Shown: positions 17,463-27,384 of the stretch, piece by piece
Numbering within the stretch: the stretch's first letter is position 1
How the letters are laid out: the number at the start of each line of letters is the position of its first letter
The notes under the pieces: model-generated
What the model was told of the DNA's origin: nothing
The model's database searches: none
Seen by the model: the letters and a program-made list of their open reading frames with translations, nothing else
Position numbers and translations under genes: made by a program
Origin: Pedobacter steynii
GTDB taxonomy: Bacteria > Bacteroidota > Bacteroidia > Sphingobacteriales > Sphingobacteriaceae
Length of the DNA stretch: 64,000 bases
NCBI RefSeq assembly: GCF_001721645.1
Contig: NZ_CP017141.1
Span: forward strand, 62,001 to 126,000
Reading direction: 5' to 3'

Positions 17463-18745
17463 AAATTAAAGGGTTAAGGTGGTACATTGTGGCGCTGATT
17501 GCCTTGGCAACAGTGATCAATTATATCGACAGAAGTGCCATTAACATCATGTGGCCTTATATTTACAAGGAATTCGGGATTGCCGATGCAGACAATAAAA
17601 ATGCACTCGCGCTGATTACCACCTTCTTCATGATTGCCTATGCATTGGGTCAGACCTTTACGGGTAAACTGATGGATGCGGTAGGAACCAGATTGGGAAT
17701 GACCATTTCTATCATTGGCTGGAGTATTTCCATTGCCCTGCATTCCTTTGCAAGGTCGCTGATGTCTTTTAACCTATTCCGGTTTATGCTCGGTTTTTCT
17801 GAAGCAGGCAACTGGCCCGGAGCAACCAAGAGCAATGCAGAATGGTTTCCGGCAAAAGAACGGGCCATTGCACAGGGAATCTTTGGCGCAGGAGCTTCAT
17901 TGGGATCGGTTGTTTCCGCCCCTATCATTGCTTTTCTGTACATCGTTTTCGGCTGGAAAATGACCTTTGTGCTCATTGCTGCTTTAGGCTTAATCTGGAT
18001 CATCCCCTGGCTGATCATCAATAAAGCAGCTCCTGAAAAGCATCCATGGCTGACAGAAAAAGAAAGAAACTATATCCTCGATACCGATCCGGAAAGTAAC
18101 AGTTCGGTAGAAGTGGTGCCCGTTCTGAGCTGGAGAGAATTATTGAAATTCAGAAATACCTGGGGCATCATCATGGCCAGATTCTTTATTGACCCGGTAT
18201 GGTGGCTGTTTGTGACCTGGTTACCCACCTTTTTGAAAGAGCAGTTTCTCTTCGACATCAAACAGATCGGTGCCTTTACCTGGCTACCCTACCTCTTTGC
18301 CGCAATCGGCAGTCTGCTTGGCGGCTATCATTCTTCATGGCAGGTAAAACGGGGAGTGGATGCGGTTAAAGCAAGAAAAAATTCTGTGGCTGTTGGTTGT
18401 GGTTTTATGCTGGTATCCCTGGTTGCCATTGTCTATAACCTGGATGGCTTAAAAGCAAACCCATCCCTGGCCATGGTGCTGATTGGCACGACCCTTTTCG
18501 GTTTTCAGTTCCTGATCGGCAACCTGCAGACCTTACCCAGCGATTATTTCAACGGGAAAAATGTAGGTACCGTAGCTGGCATGGGTGGCACCGCAGCGGT
18601 AGTCGGAACCCTGATCACTACCTGGGCCGTTCCTGTGATGACGAAAACAAGTTACGTTTCCTTCTTTGTGCTGGCGGCAGTGCTGGTACCAATTACCTGG
18701 ATCTGCATTAAATACATTACTTCTAAAAAAATCATTCATTCATAA
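17459..18745 (+). CDS. MFS transporter, hexuronate (ExuT/ACS) type
   Basis: 428 residues and about 12 membrane segments. INYIDRSAINIMWPYI in the first segment and LGFSEAGNWPGATKSNAEWFP in the loop before TM5 are hallmarks of the anion:cation symporter group that includes ExuT. The GW-rich middle (WWLFVTWLPTFLKEQ) agrees. Likely role is uptake of the alginate monomer (DEH or unsaturated uronate) through the inner membrane. ATGA overlap with the esterase gene upstream. Confidence 0.88.
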   Translation: MKIKGLRWYIVALIALATVINYIDRSAINIMWPYIYKEFGIADADNKNALALITTFFMIAYALGQTFTGKLMDAVGTRLGMTISIIGWSISIALHSFARSLMSFNLFRFMLGFSEAGNWPGATKSNAEWFPAKERAIAQGIFGAGASLGSVVSAPIIAFLYIVFGWKMTFVLIAALGLIWIIPWLIINKAAPEKHPWLTEKERNYILDTDPESNSSVEVVPVLSWRELLKFRNTWGIIMARFFIDPVWWLFVTWLPTFLKEQFLFDIKQIGAFTWLPYLFAAIGSLLGGYHSSWQVKRGVDAVKARKNSVAVGCGFMLVSLVAIVYNLDGLKANPSLAMVLIGTTLFGFQFLIGNLQTLPSDYFNGKNVGTVAGMGGTAAVVGTLITTWAVPVMTKTSYVSFFVLAAVLVPITWICIKYITSKKIIHS

Positions 18746-18755
18746 ATATTTTACT

Positions 18756-19508
18756 ATGCGTTTAAAAAACAAAGTGGCAATTGTAACCGGTGGTTCAAGA
18801 GATATCGGAAGAGCTGTTTCCTTACAGCTGGCACAGGAAGGGGCTAAAGTAGTGATCAACTACCTGAGCAATCTGGCCAATGCAGAGGAAACCTTAAATC
18901 TGATTAAAGAAAATGGTGGCGAGGCCATTATTGTAAAAGGCGATGTGACCAAATCAGCTGAGGTGACTCAACTGATCGAACAGGCAAGAGCTGCCTTTGG
19001 AGAAGAGATCCATATCCTGGTGAATGTTGCAGGCGGTATGGTGGCCAGAAAACCGACCGCAGAGCTGGGTGAAGACTTCTGGGATGCGGTGATGGACCTC
19101 AACCTGAAAAGCGTGTTTCTGGTGAGCAAAGCGACCATCCCTTATATGGGTTCCGGCGCTTCAATCATCAATTTATCTTCCCTTGCGGGCAGAGATGGAG
19201 GCGGGCCCGGTGCAAGTGCCTATGCAACCGCTAAAGGCGGAGTAACCACCTATACCAGAGCCCTGGCAAAGGAACTGGGACCGAAAAACATCCGTGTAAA
19301 TGCGGTACTACCGGGCATGATTGCAACCACCTTTCATGATACGTTCAGCAAACCTGAAGTCCGGGTAAATGTGGCCAATGCAACCTTATTAAAGCGGGAA
19401 GGACAAGCTTCGGAAGTTGCCGACCTGATCGTTTACTTAGCATCAGACCAGGCGAGTTATATCACCGGAACGAATATCGACATCAATGGCGGTTTAAACT
19501 TTTCTTAA
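18756..19508 (+). CDS. SDR oxidoreductase, probable DEH or ketodeoxy acid reductase
   Basis: 250 residues from the ATG at 18756, which sits 10 bases after the transporter stop. The Rossmann motif TGGSRDIGRA is at 11-20, the NVAGG motif near 90, the catalytic Ser in INLSSLAG and YATAK near 155. The C-terminal NINGGL-type end (DINGGLNFS) is typical of classical SDRs. Alginate loci use such enzymes to reduce 4-deoxy-L-erythro-5-hexoseulose uronate (DEH) to 2-keto-3-deoxygluconate. The cofactor preference cannot be read reliably. Confidence 0.8.
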   Translation: MRLKNKVAIVTGGSRDIGRAVSLQLAQEGAKVVINYLSNLANAEETLNLIKENGGEAIIVKGDVTKSAEVTQLIEQARAAFGEEIHILVNVAGGMVARKPTAELGEDFWDAVMDLNLKSVFLVSKATIPYMGSGASIINLSSLAGRDGGGPGASAYATAKGGVTTYTRALAKELGPKNIRVNAVLPGMIATTFHDTFSKPEVRVNVANATLLKREGQASEVADLIVYLASDQASYITGTNIDINGGLNFS

Positions 19509-19521
19509 ACCAGAATCACCA

Positions 19522-19545
19522 TACGGGAGGCCGCGGTCTCCCGTA
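19522..19545 (+). terminator. Possible terminator between the enzyme operon and susC
   Basis: Inverted repeat TACGGGAG/CTCCCGTA with an eight-base GC-rich loop, 14 bases after the SDR stop. No long T-run follows, so it may only attenuate read-through to the SusC gene. Confidence 0.45.
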
Positions 19546-19653
19546 ATTAAACCAATACCTGGCTTTACGCTGCTACAGAAAAAGCTGCTTTCTACAGTAA
19601 ATAGGGATTTTACCTGTAGGATACCACCTGAACCAAATATAAATCGACTAAAT

Positions 19654-22600
19654 ATGAATTCGAAAGTTTACTTACGAGGTATGCTCCTCCTTGTCATTTC
19701 CTGTTTTCTGATTTTGAAACCGGCATTTTCTCAAACCAAAGTAACCATCCAGGGTGTTGTAAAAGATGAACAAGGCGGAATCCTGCCAGGTGCTTCTGTT
19801 ACTGTTGCCGATAGCAAGCAAGGAACAGTTACAGATGATAAAGGAGCCTTTTCCATTACTGTAGACGCCGGAAAAAACCTCCTGATCAATTACCTGGGCT
19901 ATCAATCAAAAACCTATCCGGTTAGCAAAACTGAAACCATTACTATCGTGCTTGCCGCACAGGAAAACACGATGAATACCGTGGTGGTAATTGGCTACGG
20001 CACACAAAAGAAATCATCCGTTACCGGCTCTGTAGCCAGGCTGAGTAATGATAACCTGAACCAGATCCCGGTATCCAGGGCAGATCAGGCACTGGCAGGA
20101 AAACTGGCGGGAGTACAAATTCAAACCACCGATGCCACTGCAGGTGCGGCCCCGGTGATCCGGATCCGTGGTGCAGCCTCGATCACTGCCGGCACCAATC
20201 CACTGATCGTTATAGATGGTTATCCGGTTCCTACCGATCTCTCTTCTGTAGACATGAACAACGTAGAAAGCATTGAAGTCTTAAAAGATGCGGCTTCTGC
20301 GGCAATCTATGGTTCCAGAGGAGCAAACGGGGTGATCCTGATCACTTCCAAATCAGGAAAAAACGGAAAAACTGTAGTGGGTTTAAATACCTCAGCAGGA
20401 TTTAAAGAAGTATACCGAAGATTAGACTTCCCTACCCTTTCCCAATGGTCTGAGCATGTAAAGTCTGTGAACAATGGGGTCTTATCTCCTGAGCTGCTTG
20501 CCGCTCAGCAATTTGATGTGCCTACAGATCCACAAGACATTGTTTTCAGAAACGGGTCTTTTCAAAACGCACAGGTGAATGTAAGCGGAGGAACGGAAAA
20601 GGTAAAATATTACGTTTCAGGTGAAGCCCTTTTTGATAAAGGCGTGATCGCTACCAACAATTACAAGCGCTATGGCGGACAAGCTAACATTGACATCACT
20701 CCTAATAAAAAATGGAAGATTGGTCTGAGCATCACCCCTTCTTATACCTTGCAGGATGCTCCCGTGTATAAAGTGCATGACCTGCTCAGGAGCTTTGCCA
20801 CCTGGCTTCCACTTTATGCCACACAAAATATTTCTGATGCAACGGGATTACCAGTTGGCAACATCGTTCATCAAAGGGCCTTCGATCCCGCCACCAATCC
20901 CCGCTATAAAGGGATAAATTTATCCGCTACCGCAAATAACAATGGTTACAGCAATCTGTACGGCATCAACAACCGCATTTCCATTTCCAAAACACTGGCC
21001 AATGCCAATGTCCAGTATAACTTCTCCGAAGCACTTTCTTTAAAGGTATCCGGGGGTGCTTTTATCAGCAATTCCAGGAACGACTTTTTCCAAAAATCAT
21101 GGGCCACCAGAGATCCTTTTTTACAAGGCGCTGCAGTGGCACAGGCCTCCACCAAAGGAAGTCTGGCCAATAGTGAAACCATAGATTTACTGAACGAGAA
21201 CATCCTGAACTATACCAAAAGTTTTGGCAAACACGACCTGAATGTGATCGCTGGTTTCACTGCACAAACCACAAAAATCACGAGTAGCAGTGCCTCGGCC
21301 ACCAATTTCTCCACAGACGAAATTCCAACCTTAAATGCAGGAACCATGAGTTCCTTAACCTCCAATATAGAAAAAAACGCTTTGGCCTCTGTACTCTTCA
21401 GGGCCAACTATGCTTACGACAATAAATACCTGATTTCCATAGGCTCCAGATGGGATGGCAGCTCCAGATTTGGCGCAGACAACCGCTGGGGATATTTCCC
21501 TTCTGCTTCCATAGGATGGCGGGTAAGCAATGAGAATTTCTATGACAGGGATGCTTTTGTAAACGACCTGAAAATCAGGATGAGTTATGGAGCTACCGGA
21601 AACAACAATATCGGCAACTACCGGGCATTTGCCAATGTAAATACTGTAGGGGCTATCCTTGGAGATGCCACCAGTCTGGGTTTTAACTCCAGCTTTTACG
21701 ACAATCCAGATCTGGGATGGGAACGCAGTTTCAGTTTAAACGCGGGAGTAGATATGGCTTTTCTGAAAAACAGGTTTACCTTGACCGTAGATGCTTACCG
21801 CTCAACGACAAAAGACCTGCTTTTCTTCCTGCCCATCAATACCATCACCGGAAGTAATGGCGTATGGACCAATATAGGTGAAGTTCAAAACCAGGGTTTG
21901 GAAATAGAATTAGGAGCTAAGATCATCGACAATGAAAGTTTTAAATGGAACCTGAGCGCCAATGCAGCCACCAATAAAAACAAGGTTAAAGCTTTAGGAA
22001 ACAGCAATTCCATCATCAGTATCGGAGATCCTAAAAGACTCAATTATTTCCTTGCCCAGGTGGGGCAGCCGCTGGTTCAGTTCTATGGATATGAGTACGA
22101 CCGCGACATTGAAGTTGGCGGAAGCTACTGGCCTACCAATGTGCATTCCGACAGGATCATTGCCAGAGATATGAATGGAGATGGTGTAGTTAACGAACAA
22201 GACCGCGTAGTGCTGGGGCAACCGACACCTAAATTCACCTGGGGCTTAACGAGTAACCTCAAATACAAAGATTTCGACCTGAGCTTCGTCTTACAGGGAT
22301 CGCATGGCGCAAGTGTATTTAACGCAGATCCGAATTATTATGAAACCCAGTTTTCGGCCACTGGAACTTCCGCTTACCTGAGCCTGCCGAAAGATCTACA
22401 GGCGAAAACGAAATACAAAACGGAGAGCAGGTATTCCATTGAAGATGCGTCATTTATCGCTTTGAGAAGCCTGAACCTGGGCTATACCTTAAACGCAAAA
22501 TGGCTGAGCGCCATTAAAGCGAGCAACCTGAGGGTCTACGCTTCTGCGGCCAATCTATGGTACAAATTTGCCAAAGGATACTCCAGCTACAATCCTGAGG

Positions 22601-22701
22601 GCGTTAACGAATATACCGACGATCCGTTAAAAAACGGTTACCAACGCGGTTCGGCACCGATTACAAGAAACATCACATTTGGTATCAATGCTAATTTTTA
22701 A
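19654..22701 (+). CDS. SusC-family TonB-dependent outer membrane transporter 1 (alginate locus)
   Basis: 1015 residues. Signal peptide ending AFSQ, a carboxypeptidase-regulatory-like domain (about 30-108), a TonB box/plug (VVVIGYGTQKKSSVTG, then IVIDGYPVP and AASAAIYGSRGANGVILITSKSG) and a 22-strand barrel to the C-terminal aromatic end. With SusD it imports oligosaccharides of the alginate type. There is no extra N-terminal sigma-interaction (STN) domain, so it is not a signalling transducer. Its leader (GAACCAAATATAAAT) and first codons closely match the second SusC gene at 24179. Confidence 0.93.
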   Translation: MNSKVYLRGMLLLVISCFLILKPAFSQTKVTIQGVVKDEQGGILPGASVTVADSKQGTVTDDKGAFSITVDAGKNLLINYLGYQSKTYPVSKTETITIVLAAQENTMNTVVVIGYGTQKKSSVTGSVARLSNDNLNQIPVSRADQALAGKLAGVQIQTTDATAGAAPVIRIRGAASITAGTNPLIVIDGYPVPTDLSSVDMNNVESIEVLKDAASAAIYGSRGANGVILITSKSGKNGKTVVGLNTSAGFKEVYRRLDFPTLSQWSEHVKSVNNGVLSPELLAAQQFDVPTDPQDIVFRNGSFQNAQVNVSGGTEKVKYYVSGEALFDKGVIATNNYKRYGGQANIDITPNKKWKIGLSITPSYTLQDAPVYKVHDLLRSFATWLPLYATQNISDATGLPVGNIVHQRAFDPATNPRYKGINLSATANNNGYSNLYGINNRISISKTLANANVQYNFSEALSLKVSGGAFISNSRNDFFQKSWATRDPFLQGAAVAQASTKGSLANSETIDLLNENILNYTKSFGKHDLNVIAGFTAQTTKITSSSASATNFSTDEIPTLNAGTMSSLTSNIEKNALASVLFRANYAYDNKYLISIGSRWDGSSRFGADNRWGYFPSASIGWRVSNENFYDRDAFVNDLKIRMSYGATGNNNIGNYRAFANVNTVGAILGDATSLGFNSSFYDNPDLGWERSFSLNAGVDMAFLKNRFTLTVDAYRSTTKDLLFFLPINTITGSNGVWTNIGEVQNQGLEIELGAKIIDNESFKWNLSANAATNKNKVKALGNSNSIISIGDPKRLNYFLAQVGQPLVQFYGYEYDRDIEVGGSYWPTNVHSDRIIARDMNGDGVVNEQDRVVLGQPTPKFTWGLTSNLKYKDFDLSFVLQGSHGASVFNADPNYYETQFSATGTSAYLSLPKDLQAKTKYKTESRYSIEDASFIALRSLNLGYTLNAKWLSAIKASNLRVYASAANLWYKFAKGYSSYNPEGVNEYTDDPLKNGYQRGSAPITRNITFGINANF

Positions 22702-22717
22702 ATTAAAACTTACTCCA

Positions 22718-24112
22718 ATGAGACATCAAATATTCCTGGCGCTTATGCTGATCTTAAGTTTTAGCAGCTGCAAAAAATTCCTCAATGAACAACCGATTTC
22801 CAACCTGATTGAACAGAACTATTACCGGAACACAGAAGAGGTGGAAGCAGGTGTGATTGCCTGTTATGACGGACTTCAAAAAGTATACGATATTGAATTT
22901 AAACTCACCGAGATCAGGGCCGACAATACTTCCGGCGTTTCCCTGGAAGGCGACTGGGGGGCCATCAAGTTTTTCAGGGATGCCCCTTCCAATTTCTTTG
23001 TCCTGGATTACTGGCAACGGACCTATAATACCATTGCAAGGTGCAACCTGGTCTTAAAGTACCTGGATAATGTAACAGATCCTGTCAAAAAGAAATCTTT
23101 TGAAGGAGAAGCGAAATTTATCCGTTCCCTGATGTATTTTAACCTGGTGAGGCTATATGGTGATGTTCCGCTCCTGACCGCAGCGATAAAGTTCGATGAT
23201 TTTGAAAAGTTTAAGCGCATCTCTAAAACAGAAGTTTATAACCAGCTGAAAACAGACCTGCAAACCGCAGTCGCTTCCTGCCCTGTTTCCTGGCCGAACA
23301 ACCAACTGGCCAGAGCAACAAAAGGAGCCTCACAGGCTTTACTGGCTAAAGTATACCTGACTTTAAAAGATTATCCAAATGCAAAGTTGCAGCTGGACCC
23401 TTTGGTAGGCAGCAATTTTAAAGGCAATACTTATCAGCTTAACCCTTCCTATGCAGCAATTTTCGCCAGCACCTCAGAGATGAGCAAAGAGATTCTTTTT
23501 GCCGTTCGCTATAAAGCCAGTGCCAATGGAGAAGGAAATTCCTTCTCTTATGAATATTCCAATAACGGCGATGCCAGAAATGTAAAAGCCTCCGCTCCTT
23601 ATCAGGCGCTATTTGAAACGGCAGATGTCAGGAAAGCAAGCACCTTTAATGCAACGAACGGGTTGTGTACAAAATTCCTGGACCCTACCGCTCCTCAGCG
23701 GGATGCAGGAAATGATTTCCCGGTTCTGCGTTTTGCAGATGTGTTGCTCATGTATGCGGAAGTCAACAATGAATTGCTTCCCGCACCAACCAATGAGGTG
23801 ATTGATCCATTAAATGAAGTGAGAAACAGGGCTTCAGCAAGTGTGTATATGGCCGGCATGCTCAACAACAAAGAAACCGCCAGGGCGGCCATCTTCAAAG
23901 AACGAAAACTGGAATTTGGTTTTGAAAACCAACGTTGGTATGACCTGGTAAGAATGGAGGAAAGCAATACCATTTCCATCCTGAATGCTTACCTCAGTGC
24001 AACCGGTAACCCAGCCATTACCGTTCCGGCTTTCCGACTGATCTTTCCGATTCCACAAACTGAAATAGACCTGAGTAAGGGGAACCTGACACAGAATACA
24101 GGTTATAATTAA
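22718..24112 (+). CDS. SusD/RagB-family surface lipoprotein 1
   Basis: 464 residues from the ATG at 22718. Lipoprotein signal (LSFSSCKKF), TPR-like helices (FIRSLMYFNLVRLYGDVPLL) and the closing SusD motif (ERKLEFGFENQRWYDLVRM and the end FPIPQTEIDLS...N.GYN). It caps the SusC barrel and binds glycan. It follows SusC by 16 bases. Confidence 0.92.
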   Translation: MRHQIFLALMLILSFSSCKKFLNEQPISNLIEQNYYRNTEEVEAGVIACYDGLQKVYDIEFKLTEIRADNTSGVSLEGDWGAIKFFRDAPSNFFVLDYWQRTYNTIARCNLVLKYLDNVTDPVKKKSFEGEAKFIRSLMYFNLVRLYGDVPLLTAAIKFDDFEKFKRISKTEVYNQLKTDLQTAVASCPVSWPNNQLARATKGASQALLAKVYLTLKDYPNAKLQLDPLVGSNFKGNTYQLNPSYAAIFASTSEMSKEILFAVRYKASANGEGNSFSYEYSNNGDARNVKASAPYQALFETADVRKASTFNATNGLCTKFLDPTAPQRDAGNDFPVLRFADVLLMYAEVNNELLPAPTNEVIDPLNEVRNRASASVYMAGMLNNKETARAAIFKERKLEFGFENQRWYDLVRMEESNTISILNAYLSATGNPAITVPAFRLIFPIPQTEIDLSKGNLTQNTGYN

Positions 24113-24178
24113 CAGCGTACCGGCGGTAATTAGCCGATCATAAAACGAGCAACCGAACCAAATATAAATTAACCAGAT

Positions 24179-27100
24179 ATGAATTTTAAAGTTTTGTTAC
24201 GAAGCATAGGGATGGTGATGATCTCCTGTTTCCTGTTTGCAAATACAGGCTGGTCGCAAAGCAGGGTAAAAGTGCAGGGTGTGGTAAAATCCGCAGCCGG
24301 CGAAACTTTACCAGGTGCATCTGTAACGGTAAAAGACACCAAACAAGGCGCAGTGACCAATAACAAAGGAGAGTTTAGCATCACTGCAGAGACTGGAAAA
24401 CTACTGCTCTTCAATTACCTCGGTTTTCAGCCTCAGGCTTATGTTGTGAAAGCTGCCGAGACCGTTACCATCACCCTTCAGGAAATCCCGAATACGATGA
24501 ACGAAGTGGTGGTGATCGGCTATGGTACCCAGAAGAAATCCGCAGTAACAGGTGCCGTGAGCAAGTTAAAAAATGAGAACCTGGACGAGATTCCTACCTC
24601 GCGCCTGGATAATGCATTGATCGGAAAAATTGCCGGGGTAACCATTCAGAATGTCAGTTCTGAATCCGGTGCAGAACCCATTGTGAGGGTGCGTGGATTT
24701 AGTTCGATCAGCGCCGGATCCCAGCCGCTGGTTGTGGTAGATGGTTACCCCGTTCCCGATGGTTTATCTTTTGTAAACCCTCAGGATGTGGAATCTATAG
24801 AGGTACTTAAAGATGCGGCCTCCGCAGCAATTTATGGCTCAAGAGCTGCAAACGGGGTGATCCTGATCACCACAAAAAGCGGCAATTCGGACAAACCAAG
24901 GTACAGCATCAAATCTTATTATGGTTTCAAAAAACCTTATGAGCTTAACCCGATCATGAGCATTACCGACTATACAAAAATGCTCTTTGCAGAAGCGGCC
25001 TTAAGGGAAAATGATCCTACCGTTCCTGCCAATGCAAAAAACCTGATTACCGGACCAGAAAGGGCGGCTTATATCATCGAAGACCAGATCAGCGGCATAC
25101 CCACCGACTGGCAGCAGGAAGCTTTGCAAAGTGCAGGCATTAAAAACATACAGCTCGGCATTTCCGGAGGTAAAAAAGACCTGCGGTATTACATTTCTGC
25201 CAGCGGACAAAAAGATGAAGCAGTGCTGAAATACAGCGACAACAGCAGGATCAATGTTAAGGCGAAAGTGGATGGTGCATTGAGCAAGAAAATAGATTTC
25301 AGTATCAATTTTAACCCCTCTTATATTAAAACACAAAGACCGGCCGTAAATTTCACGGATTATTTCAGATTTGGGTCTTTCCTTCCGGTAAATCACAATG
25401 AATTTACCGCTGCCTATGTACGTCAAAACTCACAATGGGCCAATATCCTTCCCGGTGATTTTGTACAGGCAAGACATTTTAACGGATTGCAATATTCCGG
25501 GACCATGCCCGATGGCAGCATCTGGACAAGCACCGGCCCGGTGGAACCTTTTGCCACGAGCAACAATACCCCGGTATCAATTGCTGCAAGGGAAAACCGA
25601 GATCAGCAGACTTACCGGATGCTGGGTGCTGGGGATGTCAGCATTAAATTCCTGCCGAACCTGATCTTTAAGAGTTCCATCGGTGGATATTATTCCCAGC
25701 AGGAGAACAATACTTTCACAAAATCAAGTGCCAGAAAAGATGGAGATGTTAATGAAGCGACCATCTATACCAAAACCTATCTTGACCTCTTATTGGAAAA
25801 CACGCTGAACTATAACCTCAGTAAGGGCAACCACAGTTTCAGCGGTTTACTGGGTTTCACCACTCAGCAAACACAGATCAAAGAATCCAATATGGTAGGA
25901 AGGAATTTCCCTACTGAAAATTTTGAGACCTTAAATCAGGCTGCTCAGATTGACCAGGCTTTAACCAATACGCTCAAAGACCGCATCGGCCTGATCTCTT
26001 ATCTCGGTCGTTTTACTTATGATTACAAAAACAAGTATCTGCTGGCATTGAGCTACAGAATGGATGGTAGCTCCTATTTTGCTGAAGGACAAAAATATGG
26101 TTCTTTTCCCGCGGTGTCTGCCGGATGGGGAATCGGAAAAGAGGACTTCATGAAAAATGTTTCCTGGATCAGCAATATGAAAGTCAGGGCAAGTTATGGA
26201 GCTACCGGAAACAATAAAATTCAGAGTTTTGCCTTCCAGAACCTGTTATATCCGGGCAATTATTCTTTTGGCAGCGGCACAGGATCCGTAAACCTCGGCC
26301 TGGCGCCCAACTCCGATGTACTGGCCAATCCAAACATCACCTGGGAACGTACTTTTGAATTTAATGCGGGATTGGACCTGGGTTTTATGAAAGACCGTTT
26401 CGGACTTACCCTGGAATACTACAACTCAAATACGGATAAACTGTTATATAAACGTTCTACACAATCTTTCAGTGGATCTTTTGAATACTTTGACAATTCG
26501 GGAAGGATCAAAAATCAAGGTATAGAGATAGAACTTAGCTCCCACAACATCAAAAATGATCATTTTCAATGGTCTACTTCCCTGAATTTCTCTGCCAACA
26601 GGAACAAATTGCTGGAGCTTGGCGGGGAGCCTTTTCAATATAACTATGGAGAACGGAATGAAATCTATGCGGCTATTGTGGGGCAACCGGCCATTCAGTT
26701 TTTTGGTTATAAAACCAATGGAGTCTGGACATCACAAGCTCAGATTGATGAGGCAAAAGCAGGCGGACAGAGCTCTACCCTGGCAAAATATTATGCGCCA
26801 GGAGGTTTAAAATTTGTAGATGTTAATGGCGACAATAAGATTGATGTTAACGACCGTACCTCATTGGGAAGTCCTTTTCCTGACTTCACCTGGGGCATCA
26901 ACAATTCATTTAAGTACAAAGGTTTTGACCTGAACATTCTGATTCAGGGCGTGCAGGGGGTAAAGCTGATCAATGGCGATGCCAACTATAACGAATCCAG
27001 GAGGTATAACGAAAACTTCAATAAAAACAGGTGGATCAGTGCAGCCAATCCCGGAGATGGCAAGACCCCTTATTATACCAACGGAGAAAACTGGTTGTTA

Positions 27101-27382
27101 ACGGATTATGTGATTGAAGATGGTTCTTATGCAGCAATCAGAAATGTGATCCTGGGTTATACCATTCCCTCCAGGTTCACTAAAAAATTGGGAGTTACCG
27201 GCATCAGGTTATACAGCTCTGCAGACAACCTGCTGTACCTGATGGGCAAATCGTATCGGGGCATTAACCCGGAAGCAAGAGCTACTTCTTCTCAATACTC
27301 CTCTCCTTTGATTGACGGGTATCAGCGTGGAGCCTTCCCGATTTCCAGGACTTACACTTTTGGGATAGACGTTAACTTTTAA
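24179..27382 (+). CDS. SusC-family TonB-dependent transporter 2 (alginate locus)
   Basis: 1067 residues with the same plan as SusC 1: signal peptide (NTGWSQ), regulatory-like domain, plug (VVVIGYGTQKKSAVTG, VVVDGYPVP, AASAAIYGSRAANGVILITTKSG) and barrel. The DNA around the start (leader GAACCAAATATAAAT and the first dozen codons) repeats that of SusC 1, which points to a tandem duplication of the susCD unit. The two barrels have since diverged, perhaps to take oligomers of different size or mannuronate/guluronate content. Confidence 0.93.
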   Translation: MNFKVLLRSIGMVMISCFLFANTGWSQSRVKVQGVVKSAAGETLPGASVTVKDTKQGAVTNNKGEFSITAETGKLLLFNYLGFQPQAYVVKAAETVTITLQEIPNTMNEVVVIGYGTQKKSAVTGAVSKLKNENLDEIPTSRLDNALIGKIAGVTIQNVSSESGAEPIVRVRGFSSISAGSQPLVVVDGYPVPDGLSFVNPQDVESIEVLKDAASAAIYGSRAANGVILITTKSGNSDKPRYSIKSYYGFKKPYELNPIMSITDYTKMLFAEAALRENDPTVPANAKNLITGPERAAYIIEDQISGIPTDWQQEALQSAGIKNIQLGISGGKKDLRYYISASGQKDEAVLKYSDNSRINVKAKVDGALSKKIDFSINFNPSYIKTQRPAVNFTDYFRFGSFLPVNHNEFTAAYVRQNSQWANILPGDFVQARHFNGLQYSGTMPDGSIWTSTGPVEPFATSNNTPVSIAARENRDQQTYRMLGAGDVSIKFLPNLIFKSSIGGYYSQQENNTFTKSSARKDGDVNEATIYTKTYLDLLLENTLNYNLSKGNHSFSGLLGFTTQQTQIKESNMVGRNFPTENFETLNQAAQIDQALTNTLKDRIGLISYLGRFTYDYKNKYLLALSYRMDGSSYFAEGQKYGSFPAVSAGWGIGKEDFMKNVSWISNMKVRASYGATGNNKIQSFAFQNLLYPGNYSFGSGTGSVNLGLAPNSDVLANPNITWERTFEFNAGLDLGFMKDRFGLTLEYYNSNTDKLLYKRSTQSFSGSFEYFDNSGRIKNQGIEIELSSHNIKNDHFQWSTSLNFSANRNKLLELGGEPFQYNYGERNEIYAAIVGQPAIQFFGYKTNGVWTSQAQIDEAKAGGQSSTLAKYYAPGGLKFVDVNGDNKIDVNDRTSLGSPFPDFTWGINNSFKYKGFDLNILIQGVQGVKLINGDANYNESRRYNENFNKNRWISAANPGDGKTPYYTNGENWLLTDYVIEDGSYAAIRNVILGYTIPSRFTKKLGVTGIRLYSSADNLLYLMGKSYRGINPEARATSSQYSSPLIDGYQRGAFPISRTYTFGIDVNF

Positions 27383-27384
27383 TT

